The notes beneath the pieces are model-generated. The model was given only the letters and a program-made list of their open reading frames with translations, did no database searches and was not told the DNA's origin. A stretch of DNA of 64,000 bases from Branchiostoma belcheri. Its lineage: Eukaryota; Chordata; Leptocardii; Amphioxiformes; Branchiostomatidae. Position numbers and translations under genes: made by a program. The DNA lies in contig NW_017802602.1 in assembly GCF_001625305.1 (NCBI RefSeq), forward strand, positions 1,416,735 through 1,480,734, in the 5' to 3' direction. Shown here piece by piece: positions 14,501-29,500 of the stretch (the first letter of the stretch is position 1; each line of letters starts with the position of its first letter).

Positions 14501-17500
14501 TTTCGCCAAAGATACATTTCTTAGCTTTTAATCAAAATGCTGTAAATGCCAAATGCCAAAATTCATTCATAAACTAACTTAGGTACCTCTTCTTCTTGTC
14601 CCTGATGGCGTCCTGAATGGACTTGACCTGTACGGCCACCACAGACAGAACCTCCACGGAGATGCGGTTAAACTCGTCGAAGCAGCCCCACGCTCCCGTC
14701 TGAGACAGACCCTTGAAGATGTTCCCGCAAGACTGGAGGAGGAAGAGAGATATGCATGGGATCAGGAGACATATAAGGCATCTCTTTCTGTGTCTAAATA
14801 GTACAATTAATTTTATTTTAATGATAGTTTCCATAAAAGTTCTTACAACACCACAGTTACAGAATATTCTCCACAATAATCAATATTAATATGTTGCCAT
14901 GATGGCATGACATGCAAAACTCACTGAAAGTCAGTAAAATTTTCTTATAAGAATTATCTAGAATTCATAATCAATTGGGGAAAAGAATATTATCAGCCAG
15001 ACAATAACAACTTTCAGCACACCATTCTGGCCCAAAACTCAAAAGTTTACCTCATAAAGGTACTACTTTAAAGCTACCCACTTACACTGTGGTAACAAAA
15101 AACACTGGGCTTATTCTGACCAAAAGCTCAAAAGTTTACTTCAGTCTTAAGTTTGTCACATTAATTATTTTGTACTATAAAGCAACCCCCTTACAGTAAC
15201 CAAAAACGTGCTCTCACCTTGTAGTCCATCTGTTCAGAGCAGTTGAACACGTATACCATGATGCCGAGGGCTCGCCCCAGATCCTTGGTGGTCTCGGTTT
15301 TCCCCGTACCTGCGGGCCCGGCGGGCGCTCCTCCCATGATCAGATGGAGAGACTGGGTCAGCGTGATGTAACATCTGGGGTAGCAGGGGCAGAAAAAAAT
15401 CAGATTTTTGGGTTTTGCTCTCTGTTACTTTAAGTTATTATTCCTTGACTTTTTACGATACTTTTACGTTCATTGTTTTTGTGGTCACTTCTGTACCATG
15501 AAATAGTTATTACCACTAACAAATCATTTGTCTTTGGCCCCCCATCCCCTTCTCCCTGCTACTGTAAGCATATAGTTCTGTTAACACCTCCATATCTCTC
15601 AGACTGTGAAATTTTGCTTTAACTGTGAACGTAAAGTGAGGTAAAAGTACACTATATCTAGTAAAATTCATAATTAGTAAATCTGAACTAGAATGCCGTT
15701 GCAAACTGACTGGAACAGTCTGACTACCTAACCTGCATAAACAAATGTACGTGGTATATTGAGCCCTGTGCTTGCAAGGCCTAAAAGCTGATAGTTAATA
15801 TCATACTGATAGTTTCTATTGTACCTGTCAGTAAGAGGAGTGATGACCAGACGAGGGGTGTTGCCCAGGTATTCGTACGAGTACTTAAACTGGGCGTCAC
15901 AGATGTTGGCAAAACAGTGCTTCTGGTTCTCATCCCATCTGTCAACACAATGAACAATCAATTAATCAATCAACTTATCAATCAATCCATCTACTGATGA
16001 ACCAGTTACTTAATATACATAGGCTGGATAAGCATACTAGGAAGAACTTTAAAAGTTTCCTTTGATTCCTCAAAATTATGGCTGTCATATTCAACTTTCA
16101 AGATATTTATGACAACTATATGTTAGGATGTACTTTTTTTATTTTCAAAATAGAAAACAAAAGTGGATATCAGAATTTTGAAAGTACATGCAATTTGACT
16201 TGGCTCCATGGCAATCATCTAAGAAATTCAATACATTCACAGAATGAGAGTTTTCCATATTTTCATGAATAAATAAATAAGGATTTCCAGTACATAACAG
16301 TATATATATTGCAGTACAGACTTGTGTTACCACGAATTTTAAACACTGTGAAAACCTAACAAACAAACAAATTTGCAGTTCTCACCTGTGTCTGAGCTGA
16401 CTCTGCCAGAGGAAGGCCTGTGCCGTTTCCGTCTTGTTCAGGATCATTTTCTGCACCACGTCTCGGTTGTGCACATCGATGGTACAGATGGTCATGATCT
16501 TCTGTCTGTCTCCTCTGGTCAACTCTCCAAGGAGATGGGTGATCAACTGGTTCAGCTGGTTGATCTAAATATTACAGAACAACAAATGGTTTGTTTGTTT
16601 GTTTGTTTGTTTGTTTGTTTGTTTGTGTTACATGGTCAGGATCTTCTGTCTGTCTCCTCTGGTCAACTCACCAAGGAGATGGGTGATCAACTGGTTCAGC
16701 TGGTTGATCTAAACATTACAAAGCGTAGTATGTTCATCTCTTGTTCTTTGTCTGTCATCCTCAAAGATGACCAAGACATCACATACAGTATGTTCTGTGG
16801 GTACAGCTGAGGCAAACTAATCCTTTGAAGGTTCATGCATGACATAGTTCATCTACTAGTAGACATAACACGAACTGTTACAACTTTTTATAGTAAAGTA
16901 TTGGACCTTATTCCACACAACAGGTACAGAGAGATCAAATTTTCAATGACCAGTCACCTTCATCAGTATGACTGATGACCAATCACTTCCAAACAAAAAT
17001 TTACAATGTTAACAAAAACGTTACCACATTTCTTGCAATTTTTTACATGAACTGATCAGAAGTTGATTTTAAGACAAGAAAGTATTTTCTGAAGGTATGA
17101 GAAAACATGGCACCTTTTCCTTGTTTAATATTGATCAGTTTTATTTATTTATTTACCTGTTTCTTGTTGAACTCCTTCATGGCGTTCTCATAGCCCTCCT
17201 CCAGCCGGCCGAACGTGATGACGACCTCCGTGTTCCACCAGATCTGGTTCACTGTCAGTGCAGGCTGGAGAGAGAGTCATGTGTTTAGTATCCGTGAATA
17301 GTTTCATCAGGTTGGTAAGTCATCAAATAAAGAGACTCTTACACAACTAAGAGGTTTATTCAGCCGACACTTTGATGACCATCTGTCACCTTCCTGTATT
17401 ACAGCGACACCTGTGCTGCAGTGCAATGTGAACCAGTCAGAATTGCCCTGAGGAAGGTGACAGACGGTCGCTGAAACGTCGGCTGTCTAAAAGACTTGGT

Positions 17501-20500
17501 TGTGTAAAAAGAGGAGTCTATTCAAATGTTTACAAACTCGAGACAAGAATAAAGACTTCTGAGATGAACTTCTGTCATGAAGTATGTCCAAAAGATTGTG
17601 TGGGACACATGCAACTTCAAATGGTGAATTACAGTCAGTCAGATGCTGTCTGAAAGCTTCCAAGCTTTTTACATTATTTGTAAGCCATGTGTTGTAGTTC
17701 AAATCGTTACTATTACTATGAAACATAATGCTTTACAACCGACCTGTGCACAGTAGTCAAACAGCCACTGGTCGCGCGGCTTCTCCTCGTAAGTGATGAC
17801 TGACTCAGCACAGACCAGTCTCACTGTCTCCCTCATCCTGTCCATCAGCCGGTTCAACCAGACCTCAACCTACATGAACAACGGGTCAGAACTTGTATTT
17901 ATGCCTCAAAGAAGAGAGAGGTCCTTCCATAGTGCATAGGCAGAGCCTAACTCATAGCGTGCGCAGTTCCTGTGGCTGTTGTTGCTCACCCAACACTATT
18001 ATGCTACTGGAAGGGGTTGCAGTCCTAAGGATAAGACGTTAAGCTGTGGTCCACTGTTCACTGTGCTTGTCAAAATGAGCTAGGAGAATTTTCAATATAT
18101 TTCACCAACATTCTCAGGTCTGAAAACCTGGCACACTTTTTTGACTTGTTTAAGACTTTATTTATTTGTGGATCTACTTGGCTTATCCTATTGAAATCAT
18201 AGCCAACGATTAAGTAGAATTGAATGTATCCAATAAAACAGTTTCTTCATAAAAAACTGTAAAACCAAAGAAGCCCTACCTGTCCGTTGCAGTCGCACTG
18301 CTGATCGAAGTCCACATACTCGCCCTCCCCACTGTACATCCCCACCGCCATCTTGGTGGGCTCCCCGGCGGAGTCCTCCTCAAACTTCAGCTTCACCATG
18401 TTGTCAAACAGCTTAGACAGGTGCTTGGACACCTGGGGGGGGAAAGGGCATAAAGAATGGTTTAAGTAAAGCATGTTGATAAAATGTACTGTGTATGACA
18501 TTGCGCGAATCCTGTAATGTATTGTGCATAGCATTTTGGCAGAGCATCTCATTTAACGTCATTTTCACATATTTAAGGATGACATCCAGTGTATGATTTT
18601 CAAAAGTTATGTCATCTGCAACAGGAAAAATTCTGATGAAACATTGACCAAGTATCCAAAACTGAAAAATCCAGGTTTCATGCAGGTCCAGTAAAAATAT
18701 GTTCTGCCAGTTAATAAGGTAAAGCTGTACACTGAGCTCTCCAAACTGTCTGATAAGGTAAGAGCTAGACATCTGAGATTTGCTGGACACAGTTTCAGAA
18801 GCTGGGTAGGAGTTTACAACTTGGTACTGTGGTCTCTGTCACATGGGAAAAGGAGGACTGGAAGATATCACCTCAATTACAAGTATGTGTCAGAGCTTGG
18901 AACTAGATAATAAAACATTGGTTAAACTTAATTTTAGGAGCACCATGTTAGGTATCTCAAGGTAACACAAGGTAGGTAAGACACCTACCACAACAGGCTG
19001 GTTGCCGTTGGACAGGATGTCCAGAAGGTCAGCCGAGGACACGAAGTAGAACCTGGGGAAGGCCAGACGTTTGGTCTCCAGGTACTCAGCAAGGGCCTTC
19101 TCACATAGGGTCAGCCTGGAACAGGAACCAAATATGCATGTTAAACTCACTTCAATCTATGAGTGCATGATTGTACAAAAAACTCAAGTCTACATACACA
19201 TGTATAGCTGGTGTATTATGCCGAAGGGCGGTTATACCGGCTATACCGATACAGATACAGATACTGCTACATGTATATGTTGTTGTAAAGTTACTGTGTG
19301 ACAGTCAGTATTCAGACCTTTTATCTGCTTCCACAAGTCATGTTGTTCCATGCACCCTCCCTAGAACATACATTTTACACCAACAGAGAACGGGGTCTCG
19401 CCAATGTGGACCCATTGGATAGAGATGCTTGGAATCTAGACTAGCTGATGACTGCTGTCCACCCTCATGTCTGGGACACCTACAGCAGTAATTCAAAGTG
19501 TGGATAATACTACTAATGCTAGCACGACCAAATTTAAAGCTCTTTGTCAGAAATATAAGGTATAAACCATACACACCCTCCCTGCAGTGCTTCGAGTTTC
19601 TCGTACAGTCCCTTCTTGTTGGTAGCCTGGACCACGTTGGGGGTAGCTACCAGTTCTTCTAAACCAGCCTGAGGATCACAAAGAGAAAAAAAATTAACAA
19701 GACTGGTTTTAATTTCTTCTTCCTTCTTAACAAAGCCTTATTTTGATGTAATTTCTGCCAAGACACACCAAAATATCCATGAAAATCACTCTGAGAGTGA
19801 CAGCACCATTTAACCATTGTTTCAGCACCAAGGACAAAGACTGCAAAGAGAAAAAACAAATTACGAAAAATAGGAATTGGTTTTTGGGATTTCATCTTCC
19901 ATCTTTGCAAAGTTTTACTTTGATGTACATGTAAATTTTGACAAGACACTCCCAAAATATCCATAAAATTCACTCGTTATAGTACCTATAACCATTGTTT
20001 TAGCACCAAGGACAAAGAAACGTGACAGTAGGAAAAACAGCTATAAATGTGTTGAACTTGCTTTTAAGACATTTAGAAATGAAAGGAGACAAAAGTACCT
20101 TGAAGTCCACATCTATGCCATCAAACCTCTTGGAGTCTTCAGGCAACTGTGACCTGAATGGGGAAAAAAGTATTTTAGCTGTAATTCATACAACTAGAAA
20201 AGTAACATTTGCAAAGCAAATGTATAATGTTTACCTTCACATGCCATGGCCTAGCTACAGATCCATTAATTCTTACTCAAACACATTCTTATATATGGTG
20301 ACCAGCCCCCTCGACTCTGCCCTGTCACTTGCTCCATAATGAAATCCAACACCACAGGGTGTCTGCTACAGCACCAGTTACCATGGTGGCAGCCAAACTG
20401 TCCAATTCATTGACAGAGCAAAAACACCAAACTAGGTAAACATGATCATGATATAAACAACAGGGTGAACTCTCCTTGGTACTGAACTGCCGTCCAAGAA

Positions 20501-23500
20501 GTTTAATACACAGGCAATCCGGTAAATGTAAGACTCTCCTCACCTGATGTCCTCAGAGCCGATGAAGATGCTCTCGAGATGAGACCAGGTACGCTGGACC
20601 TCGAAGAAGATGGAGATGACGGAGTCTGCCGTGGACAGCTTCTTCTGCCAGCCTGACACCTCCTCCAGGAAGTGGGCGATGTACTTGGACGTCATCAGGT
20701 TCTGCAGTTGCACCTGTCAAAACACATCATTGTATCAGTAATTGTTGTTCTGTTATACTAGACGAGATCTTACAGGGTCGAAGAAGAGGCAGAGTGCATT
20801 TCAAAACCTCCCTTAAATAGCTAATAACTCTGTTTTGTATAAAACATTTGTCAAAATATTTTCTCTTGGACGTCATCAGGTTCTGCAGTTGCACCTGGAA
20901 AAACATGATTGTCATTGTATAAATCATTTTTTGTTTTGTTTATCAAAGAAGGCATCATTGCACTTAGAACCTTGGCCTGCAAAAATGGTTATCAGAATAG
21001 AGAAATCTTAGAATGATGCAGTATCTATTTTGTTCTTTGTTGAAGAAATAATACACATTCAAAGCAGAGAAAAAAATGTCCCCGGTCATACAGCAACCTG
21101 AAATCTAACAAAGCTCACGTCATTTATGAAAGCTATGTCATAAATCAAAACTCTCATCTTAAATTGATTTAGTTAGTACATATATTTTTATACCCTCTAT
21201 CTTTAAGGGTTATACTCAAAATGAAAAATATTTGAAACTACAATGAAGTTCAATACTATAAAAGTTTTCATCGTCCAGTAGATGGGGAGGAAAACATCTG
21301 ACATTAGGTTGCGAATGATTGCCCTTAGATTAAACCCATCTTTACCTGGTTGTCCTCCAGGGTCTCAATGAGCTCCTCGCTGGCCTTGAGCAGCGTGACG
21401 CCGGTGCGGGCGTGCTTCTCGTTCTCAAACTCCATTGACTTCCACGTCACGTCAAGCTCCTTCAGGACCTGCGTGGGAGGAGGACATTCAAGATTTTAGC
21501 TATGTAATAATTGTTAAATGCTTTAAATCAAACAATTGAGCCTTAAGGGCCTTCTGTACTGTACTATTGTGCTGTTATTATGTTTACCAAGTAAAACATA
21601 TAATAATATTGTTTTTGCTCAGTTTCTTCTTCTTCTCCAAACAAATAAGGTCAATAACCTGAACCAGACGTCTGTCACCATGGTAACTAGTGTTGGGTTG
21701 CATCATGCTGCAATTTTATAGCAGGAGGAACTTAGACTCCTGTCTGACCATATATATGAATGTGTTTGAGTAAGAATTAACAGAGCAGACCATATGCAAA
21801 GTTAAACATTATGCATTTGATTTGTTGTTAGTTTTCTAGTAGTAATTGTGTTTGAAATGACCCACCTTCTCCATGCCGCTCTCCTTGACGGCCTTGTCCA
21901 CGATGTCCCTGACCGTGTCCTCAAAGTTGTGCAGGTTCAGAGCCAGCAGGTCGGCAAGGGTCGTGCTGTCATCCATGATGAACTTAACCTGAAAAAATCA
22001 GACCAGGGAGGATGAGTTTTACACTCAGTTTTCTTTGGAGGCTTATCTTTTAAATAGCCTTAGCACATAGCAAGTCTAGATATGATTTTATCGAAGTTGT
22101 GCAGGTTCAGCGCCAGCAGGTCTGCCAGGGTCGTGCTGTCATCCATGATGAACTTCACCTGAAAAAAACAGACCAGGGGGAATGGTGATGATCTGACACT
22201 GTTTTTTTTGTTTGTTTGTTGGATCTTTAATATGCCTGACGGGACCTCCAGCTCCACATAAACCTACTACTCATTTTCATCTGAATCGAGTGAGGGAACA
22301 GGTGTTAGGTGGGCCTACTAGATAGTCGACAACCCTAACCACAAGACCACCAAGTGACTAAGCAGTTATCTTGTGATTTGGAAGCTTAAAAATTATATCA
22401 TGTATCAAGTCCTAAATCGTTTCTATCATTTTCTCAGTCAAGCTAAACTTGCATGTCATTTGAAAAAGCATGCTTCTTTAATCATTACCATTGATGTAAC
22501 TTACTAGTAAAATACTTGCTAAAAATTCTCAGACAAACTCTTGAATTCTAGCTAGGAAACTGTGGTCCACACTTGCCAGTAACTTTTTATTTTTCTATTT
22601 TAGTACAACTTGGGGGTTAACTATTATAGCAACAGGACCATGCCCAAACCTTAGTAGCCTGCATGAGTTGCTGCCAGTGTCTCTCCCTGATGGCTGGGTT
22701 CTGCAGCTCTCCCACGGCGCGCAGGGAAGTCAGCATGTTCTTCACCGTGTTGTCTAGGCCGATGAACGAGTCCCATGCTCTGGAGAACGGCATTGATTTT
22801 AATGGTACAATAACTTTGCAACTGTGACAGAACTTAGCTTAGCAGAGATGGTTGCAGGAAGAGTGGTGAATATTTGGTTACTGTAATTAACTTTTATGCT
22901 CATAGACACAGCAGCAGAAGTTCACAGTCTGAGAAAAATGGAGGTGTTCATGGAACATGTTTATGGTGTGGTAGGTGCCGAAAAAAAGTTGACAAACATC
23001 AGTTAGCGACATTATTTGTTTTATGTAAATGTAAGACTTAGTCTAGTTATTTGTTTTGTTGCTTGAGTCTGTGTGCATATATTTTAAAGTACCCAGGGAC
23101 ACCTGAAAAACAGGGCACAGACTGGTAAAATAAAATAGATGAAATGGAATGAAATGAAATGAAATGAAATGTATCACTACTGACCTCATCTCCTTGTCCA
23201 GACTCCTGATGTCCTTAGCAAACTTCTTGCTGTCCATTTCCATCTGCTCCACGTTAATGTCCTTCCACAGAGTGGTTTTCCAGTCGTCTGTACTGGTCAG
23301 GACCAGGATGATCATGTCCCACAGGGTCTGGGGAGTAGGAACACAAAGTTAGAATATTGGACTATGTTTTAAGAGAGAGGGAAGCCATGTATCTATCAGG
23401 TAACTCCAGCCATTACTTAACAGAGACGGTGGACAATATCAACTTCCTGGCACGTTTGATCAAATGACGTCATATATCCGTAAAGTCTCGTGTGAATAAG

Positions 23501-26500
23501 GTCACGTGTCTGTAACTGTAAATCTTGCTACATTACATTTTGAAGTGATTGGTCATTAATTATCCTGATGAAGGTGAGGGTGGTCATTGAAAATTTGATC
23601 TCTGTTTAACCCTTGTGTTGGAATAACGTTAAACAATTTACTAAGATTTTTTTTTTTTCATTTCTATATCTGAAACAGGGTTGCAACTTTGGAACCTCAC
23701 AAGCCTTCTTGCTAACAGTAAAGTCCTTACATCAGTCACAACTACTGTTTCTGGGTCAGCATGAAACTGTCTTTAGTTTACAGGTCTGGGTTAGATATTT
23801 TAGGAATTACAGGAAGTTTTCTGTACATTTAGACTGATAAGTTACTAATAGATTTCAACACAATCTTATATTACCTTGAGCATTTTGATCTCCTTCCTGC
23901 ACTGCTTGAGTTGTTTGTAGTCCGGCACGTTGACCTCGAATAACCCTGCCGAGGCCTGGAGGGCCGCCATCTCCTGTTCCATGTCTGTGATGTCAGCGTT
24001 ACACTGGGGGTAAAAAAAGTAGGTGTTCATCGATGAACGTTATTAGACATCCAGGTAATGAGATACACATGGAAGTTGTTGCTCCGGCAACTTTTCGTCA
24101 GTGACTGGTCCATATTTCAAGAGAACTACATTGACGAAAATCACTAACAATAAGCAATGCTATACTTGAAACGTCTGACAGTTTTCAAAATCTATCCAGT
24201 TGCTTTTGTAAGAACTTCCTTGTGTAAGTACATGCTCAATGAAAAATATGGAAATTTACAGATTCTTGCATCTTGATTTTTACTATTTGGAGTAACCAAA
24301 TGAAGTACAGATTATGTAACCTGTATCTTGTTTTATACTTGGACACTGACATCTTCCCTCAAGGAAAGGCAGCAAATGTGACTAACTTGAAGAGAGTTTC
24401 TGAGGATTCTGTGGAAAACTTACCTTATCCAGGATACTGTAGGGTTCCTGACAGTCAAACCTGAAGGCCTCCAGCTTACGGAACACTTCTCTGAACTCAT
24501 GTTGCTTCACCTGCAGGCATTACGAACACAAACATGAGCTAACATGTTTTCACAGATGTACACTCACAACTTTCCTCTCGTCTTCTGTTTCTGTCACACT
24601 ACAGAATATGTAAAACGGTCATTGTTCCCCAAAAGGTATTGACACTTACAAGCAGATGAGCTACAGGAAAAAGATATTGAATGTATATTTACTGACATTG
24701 AATTTTATCAAGTCAAATTTTCAGCATTGCCAGTAGAGTGTCTGCTGTAATTCTTAATCTTTCTAGATCTCTCTCTCCTTGTGTCACTCTCTCACTCTCA
24801 GTCAGTCTCAAAAGACTTTGACTTGATATCTACAAAAAGGTTTGCACTTACAAAGTCTGAGTAAAGGGCTTATGTTTTATTTCATGCATAATAGTTAGAT
24901 GAATAATATATAAAAACTTGAGCTTACGTCGAACGAAGCACATTTCCTGCGGATGATGGCCACCTCATTAGCCTGCAGTGGTGCCACCTGCTGTTTCACC
25001 TGGATCGCTACCTTCTTAGAGTTGTTCCACTGTTCTGGCAGTTCCTGAGGATACAGGATGGGACAAGGAAAAGTTAAGGCACTGGTGGATGTTGTTCATG
25101 TGGTACTTGCTTATTCATAAACATGTACACTTGATACTGCTTTATAAAAAAGATGAGCAAAATTATGGCTAGACATTATTTTTCAGAACTACTGTAAATA
25201 CTGAGACCATTTTTCTCTTTGTAAGTATTTGTCCAGAAAAACTGGAAATGTTCTTCATATACTTAGTAAATCATTGACCCATTTATAACCATTGTTTCAG
25301 CACCAAGGACAGAGACTTGCCACCAGAAAAAGGCAGTTGAAGTGAGAAGCAAGAGTCCCTTCAAAAATCACTCAATCATCAACCGTACTAAATGTCCGTA
25401 ACCATCGGAAAAACTAACTAAGATTTAAAGGAAATCTGAGAGAAAAGAGCATCTTCTCCTGACCTGTAGCTGAGTGTGGACCTCCTCTGACATCTCCTGG
25501 TCGTAAGTCTTCAGCAGCTCGATGGTGTGCTTCAGCGGCTCAAACATTTCGTCTGTCGTGGCCTGCCGGTCGCGTACGGCCATGAGATGACCCATGACCC
25601 CCACCAGCCCGTCGTAGTCTCCCTCCTCCACCTCCTGGGACAGACCTGCATTCGCCACGTTGATGAAGTCGGACAGCTCTTGCAAGCTGGAAAAAACAAC
25701 AGCAAATATACTTCAAATGTTGCACTTTATTGTTGTAACTTGCACTTTGTGATCAATGTATGATGCTTTAGGCCACTCATCTTAATGCTCCTATGTTCTG
25801 CTTTTTCTTCTAAATTTTGTTGTTTTCTTCTTCTAACTTTTTTTTCCTCAACATAATAAAAAACCCACCTGTTGGTGACATGGTCGATGAGGTGTTGTTT
25901 GAACAGCAGGCTCCAGCGTTTGACGGTGTTCAGCAGACCCTGCTTGAAGGGTTTGATGTCGACGCGGAACCACTGATCAAACACCCGCGTGGGGGCTACC
26001 TGGGTCAGGTCATCGTAGATCTTCTCATACGTGTCAATCTGGGGGAAAAAGAAAAAGACATGTTCTGTATCTGTATCTGTATAGCCGGTATAACTGCCTT
26101 TCGGCGTAACACACCAGCTTCGCAGGCACGCGGCGCGGCGGCAGCTGGCTATATTACACCGATCGACTTGTTACACCTAACCCTTGAACTTCTAACTCTA
26201 GACATTGTTTAAAGCTATCTAATGACATGTTGAGTGAATTATTTGACTTATTTCAAAGCAGTTTCTCCTGAAACCAGCTACATACATCACTTCACATCTC
26301 TAACGACAAAATCAGCACCAAGGTCAGAGGAACTTGTAAAAAAAATTATGGCTCTCAGTGGCCAATGTGCAGATGTTGACACATTGGCACAGCAAATCCG
26401 TAGTGTTTTGGCACACAGTTAGACAGATTAGCCTAAGAGGCTCGGTGGGCGTCAATCCACCGTACATGATGGGGAAGTCGTGTAAAGTGCCTTTTCCAAG

Positions 26501-29500
26501 GGCACAACGTCTGGCCACAGTGAGTATCGAACCTGGAACCTATCGGTTCCAAGTCCAACGCTCTAACCATTGCGCCACTGATGCCACTCAACTTGTCAAA
26601 ACAAGTTTTAAACAACACAAATTTGAGCAACACAAAGGTAACTATGTACCTGTTCCTTGAACTGCTCGAGAGTCGGCGGGCACTCTGGTACGCCCTCCTC
26701 TGCGTGAGCTTCGATCTCCTCGGGAGTGAGCACGTGGTTGTACAGCAGGAACTGTCGCATGAACTCGTTACGGTCATCCACCCACAGGTACGCGTACGTG
26801 TCAAACGAGTTCCTGCAAAATAGAAAATTCCACATTAATCAGTTTACAAGTTAATCAGTTAACCAGTTAATCTTAAAGAAATACTATTCCCCCAATGTGG
26901 CACACAATTTCATCAGGTTGGTAGCACATAGGACAGACAGTACTCCAGTTAGAAGTGTCTGACAGGCATCGAAACCTAAGCAGGTGAGAAACATTAGAAG
27001 AAAAGCCCTACAACACTATCATGATATTATAAGACAGTATATAAAGGTTCATTGTTTCAGAGAAATTCTCTTGCTCTTTTTGCAAGTACAATGAACAGTG
27101 GACCACAGGTCAAAGTCCCACCCCAAGCAAGTACTGTGGAATCAGACTCCCAACCATCTGGTGTTGATAGAAGATCTAGAGACAGTGTTATACCCTTGAA
27201 ACTCGACCAGGCCATACACACCACATGTACAGATATATCTACTGCCCACCTGTACTCCAGAGCCTGGTTCATGACAGACTGGACACAGTCCATCAGCTCC
27301 TGAACCAGGCCACACACACTATCCTGTCCACTTGTATTCTACCTGAGTGTGTGTACCACATTGTACATGATTGTACATCCTGCTCACCTGTACTCGAGAG
27401 CCTGGTTCATGACAGACTGGACACAGTCCATCAGCTCCTGAACCAGGCCACACACACTATCCTGCCCACTTGTATTCTACCTGTGTACTACATGATTGTA
27501 TATCCTGCCCACCTGTACTCCAGAGAGTGGTTCATGACAGACTGGACACAGTCCATCAGCTCCTGAACCAAGGCCACACACACTATCCTGTCCACTTGTA
27601 TTGTACCTGAGTGTGTACTACATGATTGTATATCCTGCCCACCTGTACTCCAGAGCCTGGTTCATGACAGACTGGACACAGTCCATCAGCTCCTGCCTCA
27701 TGTCTGACAAGTCGTCCATCTCCTCCAGATCAGGCTGGGGGAACAGAGACAAGGTGGTCAATGATTTTGTGTGATTTTGTGTAGCGTACATAGCACTTTG
27801 GCAGAACCTACTTCGGAATCCCCTGAGCAAAAACCGTAATGTATTATGCACAGCACTTTGACAGAACGCCTCGTTTAAGGTCGTGTTTGAATATTTCAGG
27901 ATGACAACCCATCTAGCTTTCAAATGTGGTGTTGCGGAATAGATCTTCAACAGGTTTTGCACTAAAAAACTTCTGTAACTTAAAAATATCTGACTCATGA
28001 TTCATGAACACGTTTATTGTATGCTTATACCTGGTAGTGTTCAATGCCACTGTGCGCCGCCAGTCTGGGCACCAGTGAGGCCAGCTTGTAGATGTTAGGG
28101 TTAGGTTTAGGGTTAGAGTTACCTGGTAGTGTTCAATGCCACTGTGTGCTGCCAGTCTCGGCACCAGTGAGGCCAGCTTGTAGATGTCGTTGATGATCAT
28201 CTCCATGAGGTCGTAGAAGCCGTCCTCGGCGCGGAACTCCAGCGAAGGCTCGAACACCATGTCAGGCGCTCGCAGCTCAAGACGGGACTCAAACAGTGGA
28301 GACACCTGCAGGAGGAGGATGAATTTGATTTGATTTATTCAAATTGTAACAGTACAATACACATGGGTCACAGGCAGCTGTTGCTGGTGTTATGTCTCAC
28401 ACATAGAATATTACAAACATATAAAAATATGACTGTATGAAGTTGACATTTGAAAAAAAAGACATATTATAGATCACACACACATGTAGAACACTTGAGA
28501 CAAATGAGAAACATAAAGTTTAAAACTTTAGATACAAAATTGCTTCAACAGAGGATTGCCAAAAGAAAAAACACAATGTAAGAATCTTGACTGAAGAATA
28601 TTAGAGCACTACAATGGTCCACTTATTCATAAGATAGAAACATGTTTAATAAAATATGTAATTTTGAGATTTTACATCAGAAAAATCCACGACTTTAATG
28701 GTTTACAAAAGGCTAAACAATGGCCCCCCTTATCTTGTCTTATACTGAGATGTATGTGGGACATCACAGCTCAAACAAAATTCCTCTATCCATTCCAACA
28801 GCTCGTGAATGCCTGTTCCTTACCTGTCCCTTGGCGCCCATGATGTCCAGTAGGAAGTTGAGAGAACAGTGGATGGCTAAAGAATGGTCCCCCTATTACA
28901 TCAGTATCTTATACTGAGATATATGTGGGACATCACAGCTCAAACAAAACTTCCTCTATTAATTAAAATAGAGAAATACTGTTCCTTACCTGTCCCTTGG
29001 CTCCCATGATGTCCAGCAGGAAGTTGAGAGAACAGTGGATGGCGTTGAAGAATCCGTCCACCACCATGTCGTCCACATAGTCCACATACGCTCGCCAGAT
29101 GTCTGTGTCTTCCTCTGCCTTGAAGAACCCAAGATTTTCCTGCATGGGAAACAAACGCAACACTTAACTACAAAAAAGGTTGATTCTTTTCCTTTTCAAT
29201 ATGCTGTGTTGAAAGCAGTAGCATTGTTTAATTTTCTCAAAGATTTACTATGATCAAAAAATGAACTTTCATTCAAAAACCTAATAACCTTTCAAATTAA
29301 GGACAGCATTCATCCATATGTAGTGTTATATTCTTCATCTTTGCATAGCATGTATTATTTGAATATTATTTGAATAATAGTATGTTGGTTTTCAGGTTAT
29401 ATAAAATCACCTGTTTAGTACCCTATCAACAAGGGTGGTTAAAAGCCTTGAAGCATCAGCATGCAAGCATGTCTAATGCTCAAGAGACAGAGAACAACAG

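Noticed and set aside
16373-16810. 145-codon plus-strand frame with [12 protein letters not shown]
   Set aside because: It is antisense to exon 37 and its copy, joined through the TTTG microsatellite.
26608-26835. Treating each open frame as a separate small gene
   Set aside because: All the dynein-like frames join at GT-AG borders with matching phases into one continuous heavy-chain reading frame.
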